Assembly: GCA_965216255.1 (NCBI GenBank) | Contig: OZ244148.1 | Span: forward strand, 1,550,001 to 1,614,000 | From: G965216255 sp965216255 | GTDB taxonomy: Bacteria > Bacteroidota > Rhodothermia > Rhodothermales > Bin80 | DNA: 64,000 nucleotides | Direction of reading: 5' to 3' | Shown: in pieces, positions 45,494-55,001 of the stretch | Position numbering within the stretch: the stretch's first letter is position 1 | Layout: every line of letters starts with the position of its first letter | Notes under the pieces: model-generated | Told to the model about the DNA's origin: nothing | What the model saw: only the letters and a program-made list of their open reading frames with translations | The model's database searches: none | Translations under genes and position numbers: made by a program

Positions 45494-46015
45494 CTATTCG
45501 AGCATTCCTTCAATGGGTCGCACGGTAATTCTGCCACGGGCCAGATCCACGCATTCGATAAACGCAGGCACGGCGGGAATGAGGACATCCTTCTTTCCGG
45601 GGCGCGCCACCACGTAGATGTCGCTTGCCGGCGCTGGCCAGACCTCCTTCATCGTTCCCACGCTTTCGTTGGCATACGTCCGTACCTCTAGTCCCACAAG
45701 GTCATGCACAAAGAATTCGCCTTCTTCAAGGGGCGGCAGATCCTCCCGGGCCGCAAACACGGCCATGCCGGAGAGCCCAGAAGCCTGCTCCGGTGTCGTC
45801 ACACCGCGGAGGCGCACGAGCATTATCAGTCCACGGCGGGTCAGCTGGCGCCTAAGCGAAAGGATGCCATATTCGGCGGCCTCCACGGAGGAGTGGCCCA
45901 CATAGAGGCGCTCTAGCCCGACATACCGGTCGGCATCCTCTGCATCCGGCACGATCTTGCATTCGCCGCGGACACCGTGCGGCCTGCCGACGCGACCAAT
46001 AAGCAAACGGGCCAT
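45494..46015 (-). CDS. rimM: 16S rRNA-processing protein RimM
   Basis: 173 residues from ATG 46015. LLIGRVGRPHGVRGECKI is the RimM N-domain start, followed by the beta-barrel with EFFVHDLVGLEV and the PRC-barrel segment PASDIYVVARPGKKDVLIPA. It binds uS19 and assists 30S head maturation. The open frame extends upstream into antisense of rpsP's repeat tail, but that part is low complexity and not coding. It follows rpsP by 10 bp. Confidence 0.93.
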   Translation of the reverse strand: MARLLIGRVGRPHGVRGECKIVPDAEDADRYVGLERLYVGHSSVEAAEYGILSLRRQLTRRGLIMLVRLRGVTTPEQASGLSGMAVFAAREDLPPLEEGEFFVHDLVGLEVRTYANESVGTMKEVWPAPASDIYVVARPGKKDVLIPAVPAFIECVDLARGRITVRPIEGMLE

Positions 46016-46025
46016 GGCGGTGGAC

Positions 46026-46568
46026 TCATTCGGCGGCCTCGGCCTCGGCCTCGGCCTCGGCCTGGGCCTCGGCCGCTGCCCGGGCGGCGGCCTTCTTCGC
46101 TTCGGCGGCGGCCTTCTTCTCTTCGGCCATGCGCTGGCGCGCGGCCGCCTCCGCCGCTTCCCGCTTTGTGGCGGCCTCGGATTCTCGCTGCAGCGCATTG
46201 CTGCGCCGATCGGCAGGCGTCACCTTTCGGGCCATGAGCCCCTTTTCCCGATGGCGGTCCCGGTGGGCTTCGACCTCCTGGAGAATCTCTTCCTCACGCT
46301 TGCCCTTGCGTCGCAAGTGAAGTCCAAGAAGCAGTCCCTCCCTGCTAAGAATGTCATGTACCGTATCGGTGGGCTGCGCCCCCACCTGAAGCCAGTACAG
46401 GATACGATCCTCTTTGAGGACCACCCGTGCCGGTTCTTCCAGGGGATAATAGCGTCCCAGATCCTCGATGAAGCGTCCGTCGCGCGGGGCGCGTACGTCG
46501 GATGCAACCACGCCCCAAATGGGGAGTTTTTTTCGGCCCATGCGGCGCAACCTGATTTTTACTGCCAC
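46026..46568 (-). CDS. rpsP: 30S ribosomal protein bS16 with long C-terminal tail
   Basis: 180 residues from a GTG start. The core MAVKIRLRRMGRKKLPIWGV, DGRFIEDLGRYYPLEEPARV and ILYWLQVGAQPTDTVHDIL is standard bS16 (80-90 residues). It continues into a basic helix, then an Ala/Glu tail with heptad-free AEAEAEAE repeats. Tails of this kind are known in Bacteroidota/Rhodothermota bS16. The coding DNA of the tail (46026-46070) is a near-perfect 6-bp GCCTCG repeat. Confidence 0.95.
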   Translation of the reverse strand: MAVKIRLRRMGRKKLPIWGVVASDVRAPRDGRFIEDLGRYYPLEEPARVVLKEDRILYWLQVGAQPTDTVHDILSREGLLLGLHLRRKGKREEEILQEVEAHRDRHREKGLMARKVTPADRRSNALQRESEAATKREAAEAAARQRMAEEKKAAAEAKKAAARAAAEAQAEAEAEAEAAE

Positions 46569-46602
46569 GACTGTAAGAACGGTTTGGTTCGTGATTCCAT
46601 GA

Positions 46603-47958
46603 TTAGCGGCGTGCTTGCAATAGGGCGGACAGATCTGGGACCCGCCCCTTTCCCATCATCCTTGTCATCGTCTTCATCATCTTTCGCATCTGCTTGAATT
46701 GCTTCAATAGCTGATTCACGTCGCGCACTTCAAGTCCGCTGCCGTGCGCAATGCGGCGCCGGCGGCTGCTGTTGATGATTTCAGGGCGGCGACGTTCCTC
46801 CATTGTCATGGCGGATATTAGCGCCTCTATATGCACCAGTGAATCCTCTTCTACAGTCACATCCTTCGCTGCGCGGCCCATCCCCGGGATCATGCCCACG
46901 ATGTCTTCCAGCGACCCCATGGACTTGATCTTCTGCAGCTGCTGGTAGAAATCCTCGAGATCGAAGGACTGCCGCCGAATCTTGCGGCGCAGCACTTCCG
47001 CTTGCCGCTCATCATATTGCTCCTTCGCTTTCTCGACCAGCGAGACGACATCACCCATACCGAGGATGCGCCGGGCCATGCGGTCGGGATGAAACGGCGT
47101 AAGCTGGTCCAGCTTCTCTCCGGTAGAGGCAAACTTGATGGGCTTGCGCACGACCGAGCGAATGGAAAGCGCCGCGCCGCCACGGGCATCGCCGTCGAGC
47201 TTCGTGAGCACCACGCCGTGAAAATCCAACCGCTCGTTGAACTCCCTGGCGGTGTTGACGGCATCCTGCCCGGTCATGCTGTCAACCACGAATAGGATCT
47301 CCGTGGGACGGACCTTATGCTTGATGTCGCTGACTTCCTGCATCATCTCTTCATCGACATGGAGCCGGCCGGCCGTGTCGATGATCACAATGTCACGCGC
47401 TGTGCGGCGCGCGAGCTTCACTGCCTCAACGGCTACACGCGGGGCATCCTTTACCACCGTGCCGTCTTCTTCCACTACAGCGTGCACCGGCACCGAGACC
47501 TCGGCGGCAAGCTTCTGCAGCTGATCCACCGCAGCCGGGCGGTAGACATCGGCGGCGGCAAGGAGCGGGGCCTGGCCCTGCGCCAGCAGATGGCGAGCCA
47601 GCTTGGCACAGAACGTGGTCTTGCCCGATCCCTGGAGCCCTGCCACCAGAATAACAGTAGGCGGCGTGGAGCTGGTGTTCAGGGAACTGGATGCGCCGCC
47701 AAGGAGATCAACCAACTCATCGTAGACGATCTTCACGAGCATCTGGCCCGGCGCCACGGAACTGGCTACCCGCTCACCCAGCGCCTGGTCCTTAATGCGG
47801 TTGGTAAAGTTGCGCGCAACCTGATAATTTACGTCCGCTTCCAAGAGCGCACGCCGAATCTCTCCCATGGAGCGCGCCACGTTGACTTCCGTGATGCGTC
47901 CTTGGCCGGAAAGCGTCCGCAGCGCACCTTCAAGCTTTTCGGAGAGATTGTCAAACAT
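46603..47958 (-). CDS. ffh: Signal recognition particle protein Ffh
   Basis: 451 residues from ATG 47958 (an upstream in-frame start is unlikely). The N-domain (MFDNLSEKLEGALRTLSGQG) is followed by the G-domain with GLQGSGKTTFCAKLARHLL, DTAGRLHVDEEMM, TKLDGDARGGAALS and GEKLDQL. The M-domain is methionine-rich (QFKQMRKMMKTMTRMMGKGR). It binds 4.5S RNA and signal sequences and targets ribosomes to FtsY/SecYEG. It is the promoter-proximal gene of the operon running to smpB. Confidence 0.96.
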   Translation of the reverse strand: MFDNLSEKLEGALRTLSGQGRITEVNVARSMGEIRRALLEADVNYQVARNFTNRIKDQALGERVASSVAPGQMLVKIVYDELVDLLGGASSSLNTSSTPPTVILVAGLQGSGKTTFCAKLARHLLAQGQAPLLAAADVYRPAAVDQLQKLAAEVSVPVHAVVEEDGTVVKDAPRVAVEAVKLARRTARDIVIIDTAGRLHVDEEMMQEVSDIKHKVRPTEILFVVDSMTGQDAVNTAREFNERLDFHGVVLTKLDGDARGGAALSIRSVVRKPIKFASTGEKLDQLTPFHPDRMARRILGMGDVVSLVEKAKEQYDERQAEVLRRKIRRQSFDLEDFYQQLQKIKSMGSLEDIVGMIPGMGRAAKDVTVEEDSLVHIEALISAMTMEERRRPEIINSSRRRRIAHGSGLEVRDVNQLLKQFKQMRKMMKTMTRMMGKGRVPDLSALLQARR

Positions 47959-47993
47959 GGCTATCCGCCATGGGAATATTGGATAGAATAGTG

Positions 47994-48022
47994 AGTATAC
48001 GATATCCGGTCTGAATGTGCAA
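47994..48022 (-). promoter_or_regulatory. Sigma-70-like promoter for the ffh operon
   Basis: On the minus strand TTGCAC (48017-48022) and TATACT (47994-47999) are separated by exactly 17 bp, 36 bp before the ffh ATG. This is the best promoter match I saw in the window. It lies in the 87-bp gap between divergent ffh and the cyclo-ligase gene. Confidence 0.55.
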
Positions 48023-48045
48023 TAACAGTAAGAGAGACCGCTAAA

Positions 48046-48624
48046 GTGCTCCATCCCGGACCCGACAAGACCGTACTCCGTGCCCGGTTTCGGGCCGTCC
48101 GGGCAAGCCTTACCGAAGAAGCCTACCAGGCCCGATGCCGCGCCATCTGCGCCCGACTCGGTGCGCTCACCGAATTTCAGCAGGCATCGCTCGTTCTTAT
48201 TTACTGGCCCAAGTTATCTGCCCGTGAAATCGACCTGCGCCCGCTTCTTGGAAGGCTCACAGGTAAACAGATTGCGCTTCCCGTCGTAGACGGGAATATA
48301 ATGCATCCAGTCCTGTTTGATTCCGCCGCCGCGCTCAGGCCCAACCGGTGGGGCATTGCCGAGCCCACAGGAAGCACCGGCGTGCCACTATCCGCCATCG
48401 AGGCTGCCATAATACCGGCACTGGGCGCCGATCGTAGGGGGCACCGTCTGGGATACGGAAAGGGGTATTTCGACCGCTTCCTGCCCCGGCTCCACGCTTC
48501 CTTCATTTGCCCCGTATTTCGAGAGTGTCTGGTGGACGCACTGCCCGCAGAACCGCACGACATACCGATGCATATTCTGGTAACGGAAGATGCCGTCCAC
48601 CACCCAGCCGTCCCTAACCCGTGA
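48046..48624 (+). CDS. 5-formyltetrahydrofolate cyclo-ligase
   Basis: 192 residues from a GTG with a purine-rich AAGAGAG upstream. The N-terminal basic DKTVLRARFRAVRASLTEEA, the YWPKLSAREIDLRPL segment and the conserved GADRRGHRLGYGKGYFDRFL (nucleotide/Mg site) identify the ATP-dependent enzyme that converts 5-formyl-THF to 5,10-methenyl-THF. It is divergent from ffh and followed at 5 bp by a PspC gene. Confidence 0.9.
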   Translation: MLHPGPDKTVLRARFRAVRASLTEEAYQARCRAICARLGALTEFQQASLVLIYWPKLSAREIDLRPLLGRLTGKQIALPVVDGNIMHPVLFDSAAALRPNRWGIAEPTGSTGVPLSAIEAAIIPALGADRRGHRLGYGKGYFDRFLPRLHASFICPVFRECLVDALPAEPHDIPMHILVTEDAVHHPAVPNP

Positions 48625-48628
48625 AATC

Positions 48629-49309
48629 ATGCCCCGTCGAACACGGACATCGCGGAGTGAAGACTTACCTGCCGTAGTGCCCACACGCACCCGGAAGCAA
48701 GCGGCCACGCTGCTTGAAGAACCGTTTGACGAGCTTGATCATCTCTCTGACGACGAACTCGAAGAAATACTGTTTGACGGTGACGAAGAACGCCGCCAGG
48801 GACCGTTCAATTTGCCGGCCATGGCGGGGCTGTCGCTGATCGTGGTGGGCCTCGTATACCTGTTGCAGCAACTGGGTCTATTGAGCGGCTTCAGTCTGGC
48901 GACACTGGTGGCCTGGCTGCCTTGGATGGCCGGCGTACTCATTGTGCTACTGGGACTCGGCGTCCTGTCACGGAGCCCCAGGAGAAAGCTCCGGCGAAGG
49001 GCCAGGCACAAAAGACACAGGCGACGCCTCCGCGCGCGAGAGGACGCCTCCGAGGACGGCGGGAAGCGGCGGCTGCGCAAGTCGCGTGACCGCATGGTTG
49101 CCGGCATCTGCGGCGGGCTGGCCGAGTACTTCAAATTCAGCTCCACGTTCGTGCGCCTCGCCGTTGTCGTCGGCACATTGCTGACCCCCGCGATCGGCCC
49201 CATCGTGCCCATTGCCTACCTGATTCTCGCCTTTATCATGCCCCGCCCGGCTGCAACCGAGTCGCCGGAGGCCCGTATCGATTCCAGGGACATCAACATT
49301 TACAGATAG
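48629..49309 (+). CDS. PspC-domain membrane protein with acidic N-terminus
   Basis: 226 residues from ATG 48629 (the open frame extends further into the previous gene). An acidic segment (DELDHLSDDELEEILFDGDE) precedes two membrane helices (LSLIVVGLVYLLQQLGLL and WLPWMAGVLIVLLGLGVL). A strongly basic loop (RKLRRRARHKRHRRRLRARE) follows, then a C-terminal PspC domain (RLRKSRDRMVAGICGGLAEYF). PspC proteins take part in envelope-stress sensing. The hydrophobic pair resembles DUF5668-type segments. A second, minimal PspC gene follows 6 bp later. Confidence 0.85.
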   Translation: MPRRTRTSRSEDLPAVVPTRTRKQAATLLEEPFDELDHLSDDELEEILFDGDEERRQGPFNLPAMAGLSLIVVGLVYLLQQLGLLSGFSLATLVAWLPWMAGVLIVLLGLGVLSRSPRRKLRRRARHKRHRRRLRAREDASEDGGKRRLRKSRDRMVAGICGGLAEYFKFSSTFVRLAVVVGTLLTPAIGPIVPIAYLILAFIMPRPAATESPEARIDSRDINIYR

Positions 49310-49315
49310 GGGGCC

Positions 49316-49516
49316 ATGCCTGCAAACAAACTGGTAAAATCGTCGCATGACAAGAAGCTGGCGGGTGTCTGCGGTGGCTTGGCCGCGTACTTTGGCCTGG
49401 ATCCCACGCTGGTGCGCGTCGCGTACTTGCTGCTGTGCATATTCTCGGCCGCGTTCCCGGGCCTCGTGATTTACATCATCCTGGCCCTCGTGTTGCCGCG
49501 CGACGAAGATACGTAA
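49316..49516 (+). CDS. Minimal PspC-domain protein
   Basis: 66 residues, nearly the bare PspC domain: KKLAGVCGGLAAYFGLDPTL, then a hydrophobic C-terminal helix pair (VAYLLLCIFSAAFPGLVIYI). It is co-directional with the larger PspC gene and probably partners it in the inner membrane. The stop abuts the end of the convergent M16 gene (49517). Confidence 0.88.
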   Translation: MPANKLVKSSHDKKLAGVCGGLAAYFGLDPTLVRVAYLLLCIFSAAFPGLVIYIILALVLPRDEDT

Positions 49517-50761
49517 TCAGGCCATCTCCCCGGCAATTGCTACGTGGAGCTTGTCTGGTTGAAAATGGTCCCGAATAGCCTGCTTTACCTCCCGGTGCGT
49601 CACCCGCTGAATTTCGGCAGGAAACGCCTCCATATAGTCCGCAGGCAGGCCATGTATAGCGTGTCCGTGCAGCGTACTCGCCAGCGAGCCACTGGTCGCA
49701 AGTCCAACTTTGTAGGCGCCGCATATGGTCGTCTTGCTTCGGCGCACCTCCTCCTCCGACGGGCCCTCCTCCACGAAGCGCCGTATCTCCGCACGCGTGG
49801 CCTCCAGACCGCGGCCAACTAGCTCCTGGCTCAGTGTGACTCCGACCACCCAGTAGCCGTGGACGCCGGGTGAGAAGCCTGCCAGCCGGGAATAGATGCC
49901 GTAGGTTAGGCCCATTTCGTCCCGCACCGTCCGCATGAGGCGTGCCGAAAAGTCGCCCCCGAGGATATGATTGGCCAAAACCAGGGGCAAGTAGGCGCGG
50001 TCAGAGCGAAAAAGCGCTACCGCATGTCCTAAACGTACGTCCAGGCTACGCTTGTCCGGGACTTGCACTCGCACAACCGCCGGCGCTCTTGGTGGCGCCT
50101 CTACGCGGTGTGAGGCCGGCACGTCATGCCCGGGCCAGTCACCGAAAGCGTCCTCTACGGCCGCCAGGATGGCGTCCCTGTCCAGGTCGCCAGCGAAGGC
50201 CAGCACCATTTCGCGCGACCCGTAGTGCCGGGCGTAAAAGGCCCGTATCTGCTCCGGCGTAACGGCCTTGAGCCACGACAAGAGGTCCTCGGATTTGGCC
50301 TCGTAGTAGAGGTTAGCCCTGCTGAAGAGGCCCCGGCACAGCGCCCCTATCGCTTGGGCGGACGTATTTTCCATGGCCTGTTCGATGGCTGCGCCCAGCT
50401 TGACCACTTCCTTAGCACATTCGGCCTCCGCAAAAAGCGGGAGGCGCAGCATCTCGGCAAGCACGGAAAAGACGTACGGTATGTCCGCCCGCAGGGCGCG
50501 GCCCTGCAGCGCTACACGCATACTGTTGGAGGCAAAGCCTGCCCACGCCCCGCAATTCGCCAGCCCCTCGGCAATAGCAAAACGGTCTCGGCGCTCCGTA
50601 CCCTTATCCAACAGCGCCGTAACCAATGCCTGCAAGGCCCTTTCACCCCGCGCCACATCTGGGTAGGTAACGAAGGATCCGTGCCAAGAAACCACCGACT
50701 CCGTGTCTGCCTTCAGCAATCGGAGCCGGCACGGCCCTACCATGGTCTCTTCTGTTCGCAT
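49517..50761 (-). CDS. M16-family peptidase-like subunit, non-catalytic
   Basis: 414 residues with the two-lobed M16 fold: SFVTYPDVARGERALQALVT where the zinc HxxEH would be, LKAVTPEQIRAFYARHYGS, and the second-half HILGGDFSARLMRTVRDEMG followed by GLTYGIYS. The HxxEH zinc motif is absent, so it is the inactive partner. It carries the substrate-clamping R/Y region, as in mitochondrial MPP-alpha or bacterial heterodimers. It starts 7 bp after its catalytic partner. Confidence 0.9.
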   Translation of the reverse strand: MRTEETMVGPCRLRLLKADTESVVSWHGSFVTYPDVARGERALQALVTALLDKGTERRDRFAIAEGLANCGAWAGFASNSMRVALQGRALRADIPYVFSVLAEMLRLPLFAEAECAKEVVKLGAAIEQAMENTSAQAIGALCRGLFSRANLYYEAKSEDLLSWLKAVTPEQIRAFYARHYGSREMVLAFAGDLDRDAILAAVEDAFGDWPGHDVPASHRVEAPPRAPAVVRVQVPDKRSLDVRLGHAVALFRSDRAYLPLVLANHILGGDFSARLMRTVRDEMGLTYGIYSRLAGFSPGVHGYWVVGVTLSQELVGRGLEATRAEIRRFVEEGPSEEEVRRSKTTICGAYKVGLATSGSLASTLHGHAIHGLPADYMEAFPAEIQRVTHREVKQAIRDHFQPDKLHVAIAGEMA

Positions 50762-50768
50762 TGGCCCT

Positions 50769-52046
50769 TTACCCCTTACCCGTATGCCAGGCTACCGTGC
50801 GGAAGTCCTTCTGCAGGTACTGCTGCGCCACGCGCTTCACATCCTCGGGCGTCACCCTACTGAGGCGTTCCCGCCACGTCGTATACAGCTTCCAGTCGCC
50901 TGCCGCCAGGGCCTCGTTGAGCGAGGCCGCAATACCGAATGTGCCGTCGCGGCTGTAGGCTTCATAAGCTCGCAGCTGGTTCCGCGCGCGGACCACTTCG
51001 TCCATGGTAACACCCTCCACCAGCACACGATCTATCACGTCCTCGATGGACTGCTCCACCTCCGAATGGGAGCGTCCCGGCACCAGGATGGCCAGGATAC
51101 AAAACAGGCCCGGGTCCCGAAAATGCGAGGCCGAAGCACTTGCGCCCGAAGTTAGCCCCTGGTCGGTGAGCCTGCGCCACAATCTGCTTGTCTTGCCGTG
51201 AGACAGCAGATGCGCCAGAAGATCGAGCGCGCCGGCGTCCTCATGGCACGCCGGCGGCGCCCGGTACGCCATGATTACTGCCGAGACATGGCCGACAGAA
51301 TTGGTCTCCATGCGGCGCTGCCCTTGCTGCGCCGGCTCCCGCGTACGCCGCGCCGGTGCAGAGCGCGAGGCGCGCCCGATACCGCCGAAGTGCTCGGCAA
51401 TCAGCGCCATCGTGCGGCCAGGCTCAAATGCCCCAATCACACTTACCACGGCGTTGTCCGGCCAATAGTAGTCGTCATAAAAGTCCCGCAATTCCTCCGG
51501 CGTCACATGCTCCACGTCGCTGCGCCAGCCCAGCGTCGGATGCCTGTACGGATGCGCCAAATAGGCTAGGCTCCACATCTGTCGGTACAGGCTGCCCACC
51601 GGCTCGTTCTCCGCCCGGTCCATCTCGTTCAGGATCACAGTCCGCTCCGATTCCATGTCATCTGCTGCCAGCCGAGCCCCGCGCATACGGTCTGCCTCTA
51701 TGTCCACGGCCAGAGCCAGGTGCTCCGATGGCAGTGTGGCATAATAATTAGTGCGATCCTTGGACGTGGTGGCGTTGATCTGCGCTCCTACGCGCTGCAG
51801 CATGTTGAATACGGAGGTCCCCCGGTGGCTATTGAAGCGCTCGGTACCCTTGAACATTAAATGCTCCAGAAAATGCGTCGCCCCGGTGCGGCCTGTTCCT
51901 TCGTCGGCACTGCCGACGAGGTACGTGATCATGAAGGTCACCACCGGTGCGATGGCCTTGCTGTGGCAGAGCACGCGCAGACCGCTTTGCTCCATCAGGT
52001 ATTCGTCGATACCTCCCGAGCTCTCCACCAGCACGAACGGATACAT
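50769..52046 (-). CDS. M16-family zinc metallopeptidase, catalytic subunit
   Basis: 425 residues from ATG 52046, which overlaps the polA stop (TGATG). The inverted zinc motif HFLEH occurs in ATHFLEHLMFKGTERFNS, and the downstream zinc glutamate in ERTVILNEMDRAENEP. RHPTLGWRSDVEHVTPEELR and AHLLSHGKTSRLWRRLTDQG complete the pitrilysin/MPP-like pattern. No signal peptide is seen, so it probably acts in the cytoplasm unless an unusual route exists. It pairs with the non-catalytic subunit downstream. Confidence 0.93.
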   Translation of the reverse strand: MYPFVLVESSGGIDEYLMEQSGLRVLCHSKAIAPVVTFMITYLVGSADEGTGRTGATHFLEHLMFKGTERFNSHRGTSVFNMLQRVGAQINATTSKDRTNYYATLPSEHLALAVDIEADRMRGARLAADDMESERTVILNEMDRAENEPVGSLYRQMWSLAYLAHPYRHPTLGWRSDVEHVTPEELRDFYDDYYWPDNAVVSVIGAFEPGRTMALIAEHFGGIGRASRSAPARRTREPAQQGQRRMETNSVGHVSAVIMAYRAPPACHEDAGALDLLAHLLSHGKTSRLWRRLTDQGLTSGASASASHFRDPGLFCILAILVPGRSHSEVEQSIEDVIDRVLVEGVTMDEVVRARNQLRAYEAYSRDGTFGIAASLNEALAAGDWKLYTTWRERLSRVTPEDVKRVAQQYLQKDFRTVAWHTGKG

Positions 52047-54760
52047 CAGTGGGCCTCCAGCCAGTTGGCTCCCCATTGAATATCAACCTCAACCGGCACG
52101 GCTAGCGGCAGTGCCGTCGTCATTTCCTGCTGCACGATGTGCCGCACCTGGGCCCTTTCCGAGGGCTCGACTTCAAACACCAATTCATCGTGTACCTGCA
52201 AGAGCAACCGGCTTTGCATGCCGTCGAGGCGGTGATGGATGGCAATCATAGCAATCTTAATCATGTCCGCCTGCGTACCCTGGATCGGCATATTCACCGC
52301 CACGCGCTCCGCGTACGCGCGTTCGGCGCGATTGCGGGCGTGGATGAGCGGGACATAGCGGCGCCGGCCGAGCAGCGTCTCTGCATAGCCGCGCTCGCGT
52401 GCCTCGTCCACGGCATTTGCAAGCCAGACCGACACGCCCGGGTATGCGGCATGATACCCGCTAATTACCGCTTCGGCCTCCGACTGCTCGCAGCGAAGGC
52501 GCTGCGCAAGTCCCCAGGCCGAAATGCCGTACGGTATACCGTAGTTGACCTCCTTGGCGCGGCGGCGCTCCTCGCGCGATATTGCCTCCGGCGTGAGCCC
52601 GAAGATACGGGCGGCGGTCGCCGCATGCACGTCCACGCCACCCTTGAGGTCTCGCATCAGCGTCTCGTCTCCACTCATGGACGCCAAGATTCGGAGTTCT
52701 ATCTGGGCATAGTCCGCGGCCAGGATGTCCCACCCGCCGCGTGCGACGAAAGCCCGCCGAATTTCGCGACCCACCTCGGTGCGAACGGGGATATTTTGCA
52801 GGTTGGGGTTGGAAGAGCTCAGCCTCCCCGTTGCCGTAACGGCCTGGTTGAACTGGGTGTGCACGCGACCCGTCTCCGGGTGCACGAGACCGGTGAGCGC
52901 CTTTACGTACGTGCTGCTTAGCTTGGCATACCTGCGCCAGTCCAGAAGCAGCGCCGGCAGCGGATGGCGCGGCGCCAGTTGCTCCAGCACGCTCTCGCGT
53001 GTGGACGGCGCACCCGAACCTGTCCTGGATACCACAGACAGTCCGAGGACCTCAAAAAGAATGTGGGCCGTCTGCTGGCTCGAGCGAATATTGAACGGCT
53101 TGCCGGCCTCCCTATAGATAGCGACCTCCAACCGGTCCATCTCACCTGTTAACTGGAGGGCAATCTCTTCCAGGCTGGCTGCGTCCACCAAGATGCCGCA
53201 GAGCTCCATCGATGCCAGTACCGGTATGAGCGGAAATTCCACGTTGCAGGCCAGTTCGGTCAGCCCGGCCTCTCGGAGCTCCCTGCGCAGCACCTCATAC
53301 AGCCGGAGCGTGATGTCCGCATCTTCGCATGCATAGGGACCGACCTGTTCCACCGGGATCTCCCGCATGGAGCGCGCTTGCTTTCCCTTGCCGATGAGAT
53401 CCGAAATGGGAATGGTTTCGTAGTCCAGGTACCGGCGCGCCAGCGTGTCCATACCATGCTCCCCTTCCGGAGAAAGCAGATAGTGGGCCACCATGGTATC
53501 AAAGAAGGGCCCCGAAAACCACGCACCGTGCCGTGCGAGCACGACAAGGTCATACTTGATGTTTTGGCCGACAGCGAGACCGGTCACGGACTCCCGGAGC
53601 CGCGTACACACCGCCCGCACGCCGGTGCCGTCCGCAAGAGGCACGGGAATGTAGATGGCCTGCTTCTCCTGCCAGGCAACGGAAATGCCCACCAGGGCGG
53701 CCTGCGTGGGATCTACGGACGTGGTCTCCGTGTCGAGCGCGACGCACGGCTGGCGTGACAGGCACGCGCATACCGACTCCAGCTCCTGCCTGTCCCGCAC
53801 AATGCAGTAGTCGACTTCCTGCGGCTCATACCTGGCTGCAGACGCGATCCCCTCCTCAAAGAGATCCGGCTGTTCCTCGGGCGCGGTGGCACCAATAAAG
53901 CGCTGCGCCAGACCGCGGAAATCCAGCCGCTGGAAGAGTGCCGTGAGGGCAGCCGCATCCGGTGCCGAGCGCGCGGCATGCGTCCAGTCCAGGTGCACGT
54001 CCAGGTCGGTCCGGATAGTGACCAAGCGCTTGCTCATGAGCGCGGCCGCGCCGTGCTCGAGGAGCGCCTCGCGCGTTCGCCTTGCCGGCATCCCGGGGGC
54101 TGCCGCAAGGGCATCTTCCACGGACCCATGGGCCTTGAGCAACTTTATCGCCGTCTTCGGCCCAATCCCGGGTACGCCCGGCACATTGTCGGCGCTATCC
54201 CCCGTCAGCGCCAGCACGTCAATGAATTGAATGGGATCCAACCCGTAGGCAGCCCTGAATGAGGACTCCGTCACAGGATCCAACGCGGCACCACGATAGG
54301 CGGGCCTGAACAGTGAAATGCGCCCACTAAGCAGCTGCTGAAAATCCTTGTCGGGCGAAACGATGACCACTTCGGCACCCTCTGCCTCTGCGCGCCGCGC
54401 CAGCGTCCCGATTACATCGTCGGCCTCCACCTCCGGCTCTTCCAGCAAGGGAATACGAAGGGCTTCCACGATTTGCTTGATCCATGGAAGGTTGGCGAGC
54501 AGATCGTCCGGCGGCGGGTCGCGGTGCGCCTTGTATTCGTCGAAGATTTCCGACCGGAAGGTTTGGCCCGCACCCATCATGTCGAATACGACTACTACAT
54601 GCTCGATGGCGTGGCGGTCCAAGAGCCGCTGGAGCGCAGTGGTAAATCCGTACGCGGCTGACGTATTTTCACCCCGTGCGTTGACAAGAGGCCGGCTGAC
54701 CATGCTGTAGTGGGCCCGGTACGCCAGTGCCGTACCGTCAAGGAGAAATAGTCGGCGCAT
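52046..54760 (-). CDS. polA: DNA polymerase I
   Basis: 904 residues from ATG 54760 (MRRLFLLDGTALAYRAHYSM). The 5'-3' exonuclease domain (residues 1-290) has EVEADDVIGTLAR and VSPDKDFQQLL. The proofreading domain keeps VALDTETTSVDP with the metal-binding Asp and Glu, so it is probably active. Polymerase motif A is ILAADYAQIELRILASMSGD, the O-helix RRRAKEVNYGIPYGIS, and motif C LLLQVHDELVFEV. It works in repair and Okazaki fragment processing. The tyrosine normally ending the O-helix is present as YGI. It is the first gene of an operon with the M16 pair. Confidence 0.96.
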   Translation of the reverse strand: MRRLFLLDGTALAYRAHYSMVSRPLVNARGENTSAAYGFTTALQRLLDRHAIEHVVVVFDMMGAGQTFRSEIFDEYKAHRDPPPDDLLANLPWIKQIVEALRIPLLEEPEVEADDVIGTLARRAEAEGAEVVIVSPDKDFQQLLSGRISLFRPAYRGAALDPVTESSFRAAYGLDPIQFIDVLALTGDSADNVPGVPGIGPKTAIKLLKAHGSVEDALAAAPGMPARRTREALLEHGAAALMSKRLVTIRTDLDVHLDWTHAARSAPDAAALTALFQRLDFRGLAQRFIGATAPEEQPDLFEEGIASAARYEPQEVDYCIVRDRQELESVCACLSRQPCVALDTETTSVDPTQAALVGISVAWQEKQAIYIPVPLADGTGVRAVCTRLRESVTGLAVGQNIKYDLVVLARHGAWFSGPFFDTMVAHYLLSPEGEHGMDTLARRYLDYETIPISDLIGKGKQARSMREIPVEQVGPYACEDADITLRLYEVLRRELREAGLTELACNVEFPLIPVLASMELCGILVDAASLEEIALQLTGEMDRLEVAIYREAGKPFNIRSSQQTAHILFEVLGLSVVSRTGSGAPSTRESVLEQLAPRHPLPALLLDWRRYAKLSSTYVKALTGLVHPETGRVHTQFNQAVTATGRLSSSNPNLQNIPVRTEVGREIRRAFVARGGWDILAADYAQIELRILASMSGDETLMRDLKGGVDVHAATAARIFGLTPEAISREERRRAKEVNYGIPYGISAWGLAQRLRCEQSEAEAVISGYHAAYPGVSVWLANAVDEARERGYAETLLGRRRYVPLIHARNRAERAYAERVAVNMPIQGTQADMIKIAMIAIHHRLDGMQSRLLLQVHDELVFEVEPSERAQVRHIVQQEMTTALPLAVPVEVDIQWGANWLEAH

Positions 54761-54878
54761 ACTCTCGAGAAAATGCAATGCCTGCCCGCGCTGGCAATTG
54801 ACGAAAGATACCCCAAACCGCAATGCGTAATCGTCGACCTGAACCAACTCGAATCAACACTCGCCGCCCATGGCATGG

Positions 54879-55001
54879 ATGCATGAGCCACTAAGAGTCC
54901 TGGTAACCGGAAGTGCCGGATTCATTGGCTCGAATTTGCTGCTGCCAATGGTGCCGCGACACCGCGGCGTACAGTTCGTCAATCTGGAGAAGCTTTCCTA
55001 G
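54879..55001 (+). pseudogene. rfbB: dTDP-glucose 4,6-dehydratase N-terminal fragment
   Basis: Only 40 codons remain: LRVLVTGSAGFIGSNLLLPM is the Rossmann NAD-binding start of RfbB/RmlB, and GVQFVNLEKLS matches the following VVNLDKLTYAG strand. It then hits TAG, and no further similarity follows on this strand. It lies divergent from polA. The break coincides with the start of the decayed ISNCY region, so insertion most likely cut the gene. In intact form it would act in deoxysugar (O-antigen) synthesis. Confidence 0.65.
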
